From NCBI RefSeq assembly GCF_031180965.1, contig NZ_JAPSLH010000002.1, positions 62,001 through 126,000 on the forward strand: a DNA stretch of 64,000 nt, written 5' to 3'. This document shows, one piece after another, positions 17,810 through 25,653 of this stretch (position 1 is the stretch's first letter; every line of letters begins with the position of its first letter). Below the pieces are notes generated by a model, which worked only from the letters and a program-made list of their open reading frames with translations, was not told where the DNA came from and did no database searches. The DNA is from Chelativorans sp. Lineage in GTDB: Bacteria; Pseudomonadota; Alphaproteobacteria; Rhizobiales; Rhizobiaceae. The position numbers and the translations under genes were made by a program.

Positions 17810-18556
17810 TTGGAGAAGGCTCAACGCAGGACCCGCATCCTGGTGTCCAAAAGGCTGTACCAGATCGTCGCGCGCCGGATCGCCCGCATGATCGAGGAAA
17901 ATTCCGGCAAGCCGGACTGGCGCCTGCCCTCCGAGCGGGAGCTCGCCGAAGAGCTTCAGGTAAGCCGCACGGTCGTCCGCGAAGCGGTCATCGCACTGGA
18001 GATGCGCGGCATCGTGGAGGTGCGCGGACGCGCCGGCATCATCGTCCTGCCCACCCGCTTCAGCCAGATCGGCTTCGACGCCATCGACACCGATATCGGC
18101 CCCGGCCCTTTCGAATTGCTGGAGGCGCGGCTCGCCGTGGAATCCGGCGCCGCCTATCTCGCCGCCCAGCGCGCCACGAATTACGACATCATGGAACTGG
18201 AGGAATGCATCGCACGTATGCAGCAGGAGAAGGATGCGCCGCTTCTCAGCGAAAAGGGCGACCGCGACTTCCACATGACCATTGCTGGGATGACCGGCAA
18301 TGCAATCATCTTCTCCATGGTCGAGGCGCTTTGGGCGCAGCGCGACGCTTCGCGCATGTGGAAGAAGCTGCATGAGCATATCCATGCCGAGAGCGTCCGG
18401 CCGCTATGGATCGGCGACCACCACGCGGTCGTTGCGGCGCTCAGGATGCGCAATCCCGAGGCGGCGCAAAAGGCGATGGCGCACCACATAGCGAACGTTA
18501 TAAATGAGCTGCTTCAGGCAGACGAACGCGGCCGCTTCGCATCCGACGTAAAGTAG
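17810..18556 (+). CDS. GntR-family regulator, FadR/FCD subfamily
   Basis: A 248-residue repressor-type protein. The winged helix occupies about residues 12-80, with the signature LPSERELAEELQVSRTVVRE. The C-terminal FCD effector domain has its metal-binding Asp/His residues in DRDFHMTIAG, near EHIHAE, and in DHHAVVAAL and HHIANV. The start is TTG at 17810, with GGAG upstream; no in-frame ATG fits better. Family members bind a carboxylate ligand and release DNA. Two sites of the expected type lie at 15370 and 15526 between the divergent operons, so it probably controls both. Confidence 0.92.
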   Translation: MEKAQRRTRILVSKRLYQIVARRIARMIEENSGKPDWRLPSERELAEELQVSRTVVREAVIALEMRGIVEVRGRAGIIVLPTRFSQIGFDAIDTDIGPGPFELLEARLAVESGAAYLAAQRATNYDIMELEECIARMQQEKDAPLLSEKGDRDFHMTIAGMTGNAIIFSMVEALWAQRDASRMWKKLHEHIHAESVRPLWIGDHHAVVAALRMRNPEAAQKAMAHHIANVINELLQADERGRFASDVK

Positions 18557-18581
18557 CGGCCCAAACGTAGGGAGGCGCTTT

Positions 18582-18974
18582 GTGCTGAAGGGCTTCGAAC
18601 ACGTGGGCATGACGGTGCGCAACATCGACCGGAGCCTCGCCTTCTACGTCGACCTCCTTGGCATGGAGCTCGTCGTCCGCCGGCCCGGGCGCGATGGCGA
18701 CGAGGTCGCCTTCCTGAGCGCGGGCAACTGCATGCTTGAACTTGTCAGCCCGGCGACCGGCGCCCTGCTCGCCGAGGATGTGGCCGTCGGCCGCGCCGGC
18801 GTCCGGCATCTGACCTTCTGCTTCGACAGCGTGGACGACACCTATCGCCGGCTGGAGGCCGCCGGCGTGGAGATGGTCGAGCGGCCGCGGCTCGCCTACA
18901 ACTCCGACATCGTACACAAGGTCGCCTTCTGCCGGGATCCCGATCGCCTGCTCATCGAACTGACCGAGCATTGA
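18582..18974 (+). CDS. VOC (glyoxalase/bleomycin-resistance) family protein
   Basis: A 130-residue vicinal-oxygen-chelate protein. The four expected metal ligands are visible at His7, Glu53, His76 and Glu126. It starts at GTG with GGAGG eight bases upstream. Family members catalyse isomerisations, epimerisations or dioxygenations at a divalent metal; small members near sugar dehydrogenases often handle keto-sugar intermediates, which is inference here. Last gene of the operon, 25 bases behind the regulator gene. Confidence 0.88.
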   Translation: MLKGFEHVGMTVRNIDRSLAFYVDLLGMELVVRRPGRDGDEVAFLSAGNCMLELVSPATGALLAEDVAVGRAGVRHLTFCFDSVDDTYRRLEAAGVEMVERPRLAYNSDIVHKVAFCRDPDRLLIELTEH

Positions 18975-19140
18975 TATCTGGATCAGGATGGCTCCTGCTT
19001 CACCCGACGGGTGCCTCCTCCGACATAGTGCCGCCGCCGCCGACGATCTGTTGCCGGCCCGCGCCGGAAGCCAACCATGTTCGCATTTCCAGCGGCGGCC
19101 GCCCGTCGCACTGTCCTCCGGAAACATCTAAGAGGACTGC

Positions 19141-20244
19141 ATGAAGGACATTGTCATCGTGGGCGCCGGCAAGATCGGCTCGACCATCGCCGACCTGCTT
19201 GCCGCGACCGGAGACTATGCGGTGACCCTTGTCGATCAGTCTGGGGAGCGTCTCGCGGGCCTGGAGCTTTCGCGGCCAGTAGAAGCCGCCATCGCCGATG
19301 TCCGTGACAGCACCGCCCTGACCAGGCTGCTCGATGGTCGCTTTGCCGTGGTGAACGCTGCCCCCTATCATCTTACGATACCGATTGCTGAGGCTGCCGC
19401 AGCCGTCTCCATCAACTATTTCGACCTGACGGAGGACGTCGTCAGCACGCGCAGGGTGAAGTCGCTCGCCGCGGGCTCCAGGGCGGTGTTCATGCCGCAA
19501 TGCGGGCTCGCACCCGGATTCGTCTCGATCGTGGCCAATGACCTGGCGAAACGGTTCGATGAGATCGACAGCATCCGCATGCGCGTCGGCGCCCTGCCGC
19601 GCTATCCCTCGAACGGCCTCAACTACAATCTGACCTGGAGCACGGAAGGGGTGATCAACGAGTACTGCCAGCCCTGCGAGGCCATCCTCGACGGCGAACT
19701 GGTAGAGGTGCCGCCCCTCGAGGAGCGCGAGGAGTTTTCGCTCGACGGCGTCACCTATGAGGCGTTCAACACGTCGGGCGGCCTCGGCACGCTGTGCGAG
19801 ACCTATCTCGGCCGGGTGCGCACCCTCAACTACCGCACCATCCGCTATCCCGGCCACGCGGCCATCATGAAGGTGATCCTCAACGACCTGGGCCTCCGCC
19901 ACAGGCGCGACGTGCTGCGCGACATCCTGGAGAACGCCGTGCCCTCGACCATGCAGGACGTGGTGGTGATCTTCGTGACGGTGAGCGGGCGGAAGAGCGG
20001 CCGACTGATGCAGGAGACCTATGCGAACAGGATTTACGCCCGCAATATCGGCAGTGTCACCCGCAGCGCCATCCAGGTGACGACCGCGTCGGCTATCTGC
20101 GCCGTCCTCGATATGGTCGCGGGCGGGCTGTTGCCGGACAGGGGCTTCCTGCGCCAGGAGGATGTCGAGCTCGAGCCGTTCCTCTCGAACCGTTTCGGGA
20201 CCGTCTATGCAACGGGCGATGCGACTCTTCGTTCGGCCGCCTGA
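19141..20244 (+). CDS. L-lysine 6-dehydrogenase-like protein (saccharopine dehydrogenase family)
   Basis: A 367-residue protein. The N-terminal Rossmann motif is VGAGKIGS (residues 7-14). The segments MPQCGLAPGF, NYNLTWSTEG, CQPCEAI, FNTSGGLGTLCET and YRTIRYPGH strongly recall bacterial lysine 6-dehydrogenases, which deaminate the epsilon-amino group to give piperideine-6-carboxylate. The ribosome site AGAGGA precedes the ATG. Its 3' end lies two bases from that of an Lrp-type regulator gene, which probably controls it. Saccharopine dehydrogenase or a related amine dehydrogenase remain alternatives. Confidence 0.85.
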   Translation: MKDIVIVGAGKIGSTIADLLAATGDYAVTLVDQSGERLAGLELSRPVEAAIADVRDSTALTRLLDGRFAVVNAAPYHLTIPIAEAAAAVSINYFDLTEDVVSTRRVKSLAAGSRAVFMPQCGLAPGFVSIVANDLAKRFDEIDSIRMRVGALPRYPSNGLNYNLTWSTEGVINEYCQPCEAILDGELVEVPPLEEREEFSLDGVTYEAFNTSGGLGTLCETYLGRVRTLNYRTIRYPGHAAIMKVILNDLGLRHRRDVLRDILENAVPSTMQDVVVIFVTVSGRKSGRLMQETYANRIYARNIGSVTRSAIQVTTASAICAVLDMVAGGLLPDRGFLRQEDVELEPFLSNRFGTVYATGDATLRSAA

Positions 20245-20246
20245 TG

Positions 20247-20738
20247 CTACTCGGCTGCAAACTGCGGGCGACCGGCCACGGCCGTTCCCAAGGCCGAAGC
20301 GCCCCGCTGGAAGTGCTTTCCGAGGACTATCCAGGAACGGCAGCTCTCGACGCCGGCTATGTGGAGGATCTCGTCCAGCACGGCGTCTATGTCCTCCACC
20401 CTCGGGGCCTGCAGGACGATTGCCAGATCGTAGTCGCCGCTGATCGTGAAGCAGCTCATCACCTCCGGCAGAGCCTTCAGTCCTTCGAGAACCTCGCGCT
20501 GGCGCTTCTGCACGATGTCCAGCATGACGAGGGCGAAGGTCGCCTCCTGGAACGGATCCTGCGAAAGGATCGCCGAATACCCCGCGATCACGCCGCTTTT
20601 CTCCAGCCTCGCCATCCGCTCATGGACGGTCGTGCGGCCGATCCCCAGCTTCCTCGCAAGCGCGGTGGTCGACTCCCGGCCATTGGCGAGAAGAAGCCCG
20701 ATGAGTTGCCGGTCGATATTGTCGCGTATCTCGTTCAT
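20247..20738 (-). CDS. Lrp/AsnC-family transcriptional regulator
   Basis: A 163-residue regulator with an N-terminal helix-turn-helix (about residues 5-60, with LARKLGIGRTTVHERMARLE) and a C-terminal RAM/ligand-binding domain (about 70-145, FALVMLDI to SWIVLGKHFQ). Such proteins respond to amino acids and usually act on neighbouring genes. It is convergent with the lysine dehydrogenase and divergent from the DadA-like oxidase, so either could be its target. The C-terminal tail of about 15 residues is extra. Confidence 0.92.
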   Translation of the reverse strand: MNEIRDNIDRQLIGLLLANGRESTTALARKLGIGRTTVHERMARLEKSGVIAGYSAILSQDPFQEATFALVMLDIVQKRQREVLEGLKALPEVMSCFTISGDYDLAIVLQAPRVEDIDAVLDEILHIAGVESCRSWIVLGKHFQRGASALGTAVAGRPQFAAE

Positions 20739-20942
20739 GCAGCAAGGGTCGCGTTGGTCCGCAGGGACAGCGGGACAGATCAGGAGCAGGCTGCACGTTT
20801 CCGTGGAATTATCAAGACTGCATGCGTGAACCCACGGGAATTCCGGATCTCTCGAATATTTCGTCTTGCGCTGGCAAAGCGCATTGCTGAGAAGCTGCGG
20901 CCTGTCTAGAGCGGGACTAAGGTGGGGAGACGGGCTCGAAAC

Positions 20943-22196
20943 ATGGACGAATACAGCGCCGACATTGCCGTTATCGGCGCAGGGATAGTCGGGCTGAGCT
21001 GCGCACTCGAGCTTATGGAGCGCGGCAAATCCGTGACCGTGCTCGACTCAGGCGATCCGGCCGGGCGCGCATCCTTCGGCAATGCCGGTGTCATCAGCCG
21101 AGGGTCGATCTTCCCCGTCGCGGGACCGGGCGTGCTGCGCAAGCTCCCCCGCTATCTGCTCGGACGCGACATCGCCGTGCGCATACGCCTCGCATCGATA
21201 GCGAGCAATGCCGCCTGGGTCGCTTCCTTCGTGCGTGCTGCCAACGAGACAGCGTGGCGGAAAGCCGCGGCCGCGCTCGACCCGCTGGTCGGTCTGGCCT
21301 ATGAGCGCCACCTGGCGCTTGCGGCAAAGGTCGGGGCGGGCCACATGATCAAGCGCAATGGGTATCTCCGCCTCTACCGGAGCAAGGATGCCCCTGCCGC
21401 CGCGCGGCTGGAGCGTGCCATACTCGACGAGCACGGCGTGCATGCCGAGCTCCTCGGCGGTCCTGAAGTCCGCGAGCTGGAGCCGCATCTTGCCCCCCGC
21501 TTCGAAGCCGGCCTGCTTTTTCCCGAGAGCGGCTCCGTCGAAAGCCCCGGAGCCCTCGTCGACGCCTATGCGCGCCATCTGCTCGCGCGCGGCGGTAGGA
21601 TCGTCCATGGGACTGCCGAGACCATCCAACAGCACAATGAGGGCGTGACGGTAAGGACCGCCACGGAAACGGTGCGGGCCGGATTGGCGGTCATCGCCGC
21701 TGGCGCACGATCGGGCCGGCTCGCCGCGAAGCTCGGCTATCGCTTCCCGCTCGCGGCCGAACGCGGCTATCACCTGCATCTGCGTCCGCGAGGGAACGCC
21801 GTCCTCAACCGTCCGGTTCACGATGCGGAAGGCGCTTATGTGATGTCCCCCATGGAGGGGCTAGTGCGGATCCTGAGCGGGGTGGAACTCGCCGCCCCCG
21901 ACGACCCCCCTGACGAGACCCAGCTTCGCGCCGTGCTTGCCGACGCACGAAAGTCGCTGCCTCTGGAGGAGGCCCCGGATCAGAAGGTCTGGGTAGGCAG
22001 CCGCCCCTCCACACCGGACGGGCTGCCGGTGATCGGCTTCGCCCCCCGGCATGACCGCGTGCTCTTTGCCTTCGGCCATGGCCATATCGGCCTCTCCACC
22101 GGGCCGGTGACCGGCCTGATCGTGGCGCAGCTCGCAGCCGGCCAGCGCCCTGCCCTGCCGATCGGGCCCTTCTCGCCGGCGCGGTTTGGCGCCTGA
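20943..22196 (+). CDS. FAD-dependent amino-acid oxidase/dehydrogenase (DadA-like)
   Basis: A 417-residue flavoprotein of the DAO family. The FAD dinucleotide fold is IGAGIVGLSCALELMERG (from residue 11), and the C-terminal FAD segment reads PDGLPVIGFA with FGHGHIGLSTGP. Such enzymes oxidise D-amino acids, sarcosine or related secondary amines. The ATG at 20943 is preferred; a GTG at 20922 is possible. The divergent Lrp-type regulator suggests amino-acid control. The product of the lysine dehydrogenase next door could link the two, but no direct evidence shows this. Confidence 0.88.
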   Translation: MDEYSADIAVIGAGIVGLSCALELMERGKSVTVLDSGDPAGRASFGNAGVISRGSIFPVAGPGVLRKLPRYLLGRDIAVRIRLASIASNAAWVASFVRAANETAWRKAAAALDPLVGLAYERHLALAAKVGAGHMIKRNGYLRLYRSKDAPAAARLERAILDEHGVHAELLGGPEVRELEPHLAPRFEAGLLFPESGSVESPGALVDAYARHLLARGGRIVHGTAETIQQHNEGVTVRTATETVRAGLAVIAAGARSGRLAAKLGYRFPLAAERGYHLHLRPRGNAVLNRPVHDAEGAYVMSPMEGLVRILSGVELAAPDDPPDETQLRAVLADARKSLPLEEAPDQKVWVGSRPSTPDGLPVIGFAPRHDRVLFAFGHGHIGLSTGPVTGLIVAQLAAGQRPALPIGPFSPARFGA

Positions 22197-22199
22197 ACG

Positions 22200-22964
22200 T
22201 CAGGCCAGCATCAGCCCGCCGTCCACATGCACCACCTGGCCGGTGATCTGCCGTGCCTCCCGCGCCAGCAGGAAGGCGGCCGCCGCCGCAATGTCGGCGG
22301 GCTCGGCCAGGCGCCCCGTGGGCGTCAACTCGGCAGCCGATTCCATTGTCTTTCGCGATGTGGCAGCGTGGCCCGCTGCATCCTTGCGGGTGAAGCCCGG
22401 CGCGATGCAGTTCACCGTGACGCCGAGCGGTGCCAGTTGCGCCGCAAGCGACTTCGCCAGCGCCTCGAGCGCCGCCTTGGCGGCCGAGGAAGCGGGGAAA
22501 TGAAGCCCGTTGGTGCCGAACAGATGCGCGACGAAGGAGCTGATGGCCAGCACCCGCCCCCAATCCGATTTTTCCAGATCCGGCAAGGCCGCATCGACAA
22601 GTCGGAAGAACGCAAAGGGCATGGTCTCGAAGGCGTTCTGCAGGTCCTCGTCGGTGAGGGTTCCGAACCGATTCTGCTGCGCCTGACCGGCATTGCTGAC
22701 GATCTGATCCACGCGCCCGAAACCCTGCCGCGCAGCCTCAACCAGCCGGGCGGGAATCTCGGGATCGGCCAGATCACCGAGAAAGGTCGCGGTCGCCGCT
22801 CCTTTTGCCGCGCACTCCTGCGCCAGCGCGCTCAGCCCGGCCTCGTTAAGGCGGGTATGGAGCATCAGCGCCGTGCCGGGCGCCGCCAGTTGCCGCGCAA
22901 TGGCTGCGCCGATTCCGCTCGCTGCGCCTGTTACCACCACCACTCGCTCGATACCCTGTTGCAT
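22200..22964 (-). CDS. SDR-family protein lacking the catalytic tyrosine
   Basis: A 254-residue short-chain dehydrogenase-fold protein. The cofactor motif TGAASGIG (12-19), the NAG motif (91-93) and the active-site Ser region (ISSF, 141-144) are present. The YxxxK motif is altered: Lys163 is kept, but the position four before it is Ser159 (SSAAK) and the alternative alignment puts Phe156 there. It may be inactive as a dehydrogenase, use another proton donor, or be a binding protein. The 3' end is three bases from that of the DadA-like gene. Confidence 0.85.
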   Translation of the reverse strand: MQQGIERVVVVTGAASGIGAAIARQLAAPGTALMLHTRLNEAGLSALAQECAAKGAATATFLGDLADPEIPARLVEAARQGFGRVDQIVSNAGQAQQNRFGTLTDEDLQNAFETMPFAFFRLVDAALPDLEKSDWGRVLAISSFVAHLFGTNGLHFPASSAAKAALEALAKSLAAQLAPLGVTVNCIAPGFTRKDAAGHAATSRKTMESAAELTPTGRLAEPADIAAAAAFLLAREARQITGQVVHVDGGLMLA

Positions 22965-22979
22965 GGATGGCTTGCTCCT

Positions 22980-23714
22980 CTACAGCAAATGGCGGGCGAT
23001 CAGGATCACCGCCGATGCGGTCGATATGGCAAGCACAACCACGCGCACCCGCCCCTTGTCCACGAAGGCCCGCCCCCATCGGGAAAAGAGAAAGCCCACA
23101 AAGGCGAACGGCGCCAATATGGCCGCCAGCACGACATCGCCCCATTCCGCATTCCCGCTCAGGAAGAGGGCCGTCACCGAAATCACCATGCCGAAGACAA
23201 AGAAGGCGTTGAGCGTAGAGCGCATCACCGGGCCGGCGGAATTCTGGTAGGCGATTGCCATCGGCGGCGCCCCGATGGAAGTTAGCGTACCCATGAAGCC
23301 GGATGCAGCCCCCGCTGCGAAGAGCGTCCCAGGCGTGGCGGCGATCCTGAGGCCAAGCACCGAGAGGAGGACGGCGACGAGAACGATCGTCCCGAACACA
23401 AGGGAAAACGTCGCCTCGTCCAAAAGCCCGAGACAGAGCACGGCCAGGACCGCCGCAATGACCCGCCCTGCCAGGGAGAAGCCGAGCCCTCTGACATCGA
23501 TGGACGAGGCCTCCCGCACCGCACCGCCGATGCACACGAGGCCGGCGATGATCAGCATCGGGCCCGGCACGAAGACCGGGTCGATGACAGCAAGGATCGG
23601 GGCCGCCAGCATATTGAAGCCGAACCCGGCCGAGCCCTGCACCGCGCCTGCGGTAAGGAGCGCGGCCACGGCCAAGGCGAGGAGCGGCCACTCGATCGAT
23701 AGAACAGAATCCAA
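22980..23714 (-). CDS. TauE/SafE-family membrane permease
   Basis: A 244-residue membrane protein with about seven or eight helices. Family traits include the N-terminal GAVQGSAGFGFNMLAAPIL segment and the repeated GFMGTLTSIGAPPMAIAY in the second half. Members export or import small sulfur-containing anions and other organic acids. It starts 15 bases before the SDR gene on the same strand and is likely co-transcribed. The substrate cannot be read from the sequence. Confidence 0.9.
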   Translation of the reverse strand: MDSVLSIEWPLLALAVAALLTAGAVQGSAGFGFNMLAAPILAVIDPVFVPGPMLIIAGLVCIGGAVREASSIDVRGLGFSLAGRVIAAVLAVLCLGLLDEATFSLVFGTIVLVAVLLSVLGLRIAATPGTLFAAGAASGFMGTLTSIGAPPMAIAYQNSAGPVMRSTLNAFFVFGMVISVTALFLSGNAEWGDVVLAAILAPFAFVGFLFSRWGRAFVDKGRVRVVVLAISTASAVILIARHLL

Positions 23715-23879
23715 AATTGCGACCCCGCATAGCTCCGCTCTCCCGAAGCGGCGGTAAATAGGTACCCGGCAGGCTGCCGTTTTTGCAATCGCGCTTTTCC
23801 GCCCTCGGCCCTGTCCGGCAAATCGTCTTTGGAAGCGTGAATTCGTTGCCTTTTCTTGTCCCTATGGGGCGCTTTAGGT

Positions 23880-23907
23880 TTGACAACCCAGCACCTTAAG
23901 AAACAAT
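23880..23907 (+). promoter_or_regulatory. Candidate promoter of the peptide-transporter operon
   Basis: TTGACA at 23880-23885 is followed after 16 bases by AACAAT (23902-23907). It lies 59 bases before the start of the first binding-protein gene in the right orientation. The -10 match is weak. Confidence 0.35.
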
Positions 23908-23965
23908 CTGTCGCCAGTCGCCCACGACACCGCCATAGAAGAATAAGCCGCAGAGGGGGTTATCT

Positions 23966-25438
23966 ATGTTCAAACACATGCTTGCCGCCGCCGTCCTTGC
24001 CGCCAGCCTCTCGGCTGAGACGGTGCTGGCGCAGTCGATCACCATCGCCATCGGCTCCGAGCCTTCGACGCTGGATCCGCAGCTGCGCGACGATGGCGGC
24101 GAACGCCAGGTCAACGACAATATCTACGAGACCCTGCTCGCCAGAACGCCAGAGGGCGAGTTGGTGCCGAGCCTTGCCGCCGAGATGCCCAAGCAGGTCG
24201 ACGATCTCACCTGGGAGTTCAACCTGCGCCAGGGCGTCAGCTTCCATAATGGCGAGCCGTTCAACGCCGATGCGGTTGTCTACAGCGTAAAGCGCGTGAT
24301 CGACCCCAAGAACAATTCCGAGCAGTTGGCCTATTTCGGCACGATCGCCGGTGCCGAAAAAGTGGACGACGACACGGTGCGCATCACCACCACCGGCCCC
24401 GATCCGATCCTGCCCTCGCGCATGTACTGGATGAAGATGGTCGCGCCGAAACATGCGGAGGAAGGTGACCTTGCCGCCCAGCCTGCCGGCACGGGGCCGT
24501 ACCGGTTCGTTTCCTGGAACCGCGGCGCAGACCTCACCCTCGAAGCCAATCCGGACCATTGGGACGGCGCGCCCGAGATCGACCAGGTGACCTACCGCTT
24601 CGTCACCGAGCCCGGCACGCGCCTTTCCGGCCTGATGGCGGGCGAGTTCGACGTCATTACCAATCTGCTACCCGAGTTCACCGCCTCCGTGCCCAAATTC
24701 GCTGCCGTCAGCGGTTTGGAGACCTCGGTCTTCGTTCTGGGGACCGACAACGAGGTGACGTCGGACCCGCGCGTGCGCGAGGCATTGAACCTCGCCATCG
24801 ACCGCGAAGCCATGGCCGAAAGCCTGTTCCTCGGTTATGCGACCGTCGCCAAGGGCCATCACGTCAACCCCAGGGCCTTTGGCTACAATGACCAGCTCCA
24901 GTCCTACCCCTACGATCCGGAGCGCGCCAAGGCTTTGATCGAAGAAGCCGGTGCCACGGGCAAGACCATCGGCGTCTACGGCGAGTCCGGCCGCTGGCTG
25001 AAGGACCGCGAGCAGATCGAGGCGGTGGCCGCCTATTGGCGCGAGATCGGGCTTGCTCCCGAAGTCCATATCGAGGAGTTTTCCCAGTATCTCGACACGC
25101 TTATGGGCGATGGCCCGCGCCCTGACGCGATCTTCATCGCCAATTCGAACGAGTTGCTGGATGCCGACCGCGAGGCCTCCTTCATCTACCACAAGGACGG
25201 GCCCGCTGCCTCCAATTCGGACGCGGAGATGGCCGAGATGATCGACAAGGCGCGCGTGACGACCGACACCGAGGCGCGCAGGAGCCTCTATCACGACGTC
25301 TTCAAGAAGGGTCACGATCTTAGCTACACGGTGCCGCTCTTCAATCTGCACGACATCTACGGCATGTCCGAGCGTATGGAGTGGCAGCCGCGCGTTGATG
25401 CCAAGCTCATGGTGAAGGAGATGTCGGTCACGGAGTGA
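23966..25438 (+). CDS. ABC transporter solute-binding protein, family 5 (peptide/nickel type), copy 1
   Basis: A 490-residue periplasmic binding protein. A Sec signal peptide ends near VLAQS and the mature start ITIAIGSEPSTLDPQ is typical of DppA/OppA proteins. It is very similar along its whole length to the protein at 27205-28689; several segments, such as RDDGGERQVNDNIYETLLAR, are identical. An AGAGGGGG ribosome site precedes the ATG. It probably shares the DppBCDF-type transporter encoded at 28725-32652. The intervening amidase suggests an amide, peptide or opine-like ligand. Confidence 0.93.
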   Translation: MFKHMLAAAVLAASLSAETVLAQSITIAIGSEPSTLDPQLRDDGGERQVNDNIYETLLARTPEGELVPSLAAEMPKQVDDLTWEFNLRQGVSFHNGEPFNADAVVYSVKRVIDPKNNSEQLAYFGTIAGAEKVDDDTVRITTTGPDPILPSRMYWMKMVAPKHAEEGDLAAQPAGTGPYRFVSWNRGADLTLEANPDHWDGAPEIDQVTYRFVTEPGTRLSGLMAGEFDVITNLLPEFTASVPKFAAVSGLETSVFVLGTDNEVTSDPRVREALNLAIDREAMAESLFLGYATVAKGHHVNPRAFGYNDQLQSYPYDPERAKALIEEAGATGKTIGVYGESGRWLKDREQIEAVAAYWREIGLAPEVHIEEFSQYLDTLMGDGPRPDAIFIANSNELLDADREASFIYHKDGPAASNSDAEMAEMIDKARVTTDTEARRSLYHDVFKKGHDLSYTVPLFNLHDIYGMSERMEWQPRVDAKLMVKEMSVTE

Positions 25439-25479
25439 TCCTACCGCGCGCCGCATTACCCGCGCATAGGGGAAACAAC

Positions 25480-25653
25480 GTGAAAGATGCTGAGGAACGG
25501 GAGCCCCGCCTCCGTCCGGTCGACTTGCCGCACGAAATGTCGGAGCGGGAGGCGGCGGAATTCGCCGAAGGCGTGGCGATATTGGAGCGGTTGTCTAGAC
25601 AATTAGACGATATCGTGCACCGGCTGCAGCGGCGCGAGGCAGGGGAGCGATGA
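25480..25653 (+). CDS. Small amidase-coupled protein of unknown function
   Basis: A 57-residue charged protein starting at GTG 25480, with AGGGGAA upstream. It is rich in Glu and Arg, has no membrane segment, and the second half (EAAEFAEGVAILERLSRQLD) looks like one amphipathic helix or short coiled coil. Its stop codon overlaps the amidase start (ATGA), so translation is coupled. The placement suggests an accessory or stabilising partner for the amidase, much as small GatC-like helpers accompany GatA amidases; no real similarity to GatC can be claimed. Confidence 0.6.
   Translation: MKDAEEREPRLRPVDLPHEMSEREAAEFAEGVAILERLSRQLDDIVHRLQRREAGER

Noticed and set aside
18984-19013. Two small hairpins (CAGGA/TCCTG and CACCC/GGGTG) after the VOC gene.
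   Set aside because: Five-base stems without a T-tract; too weak to call a terminator.
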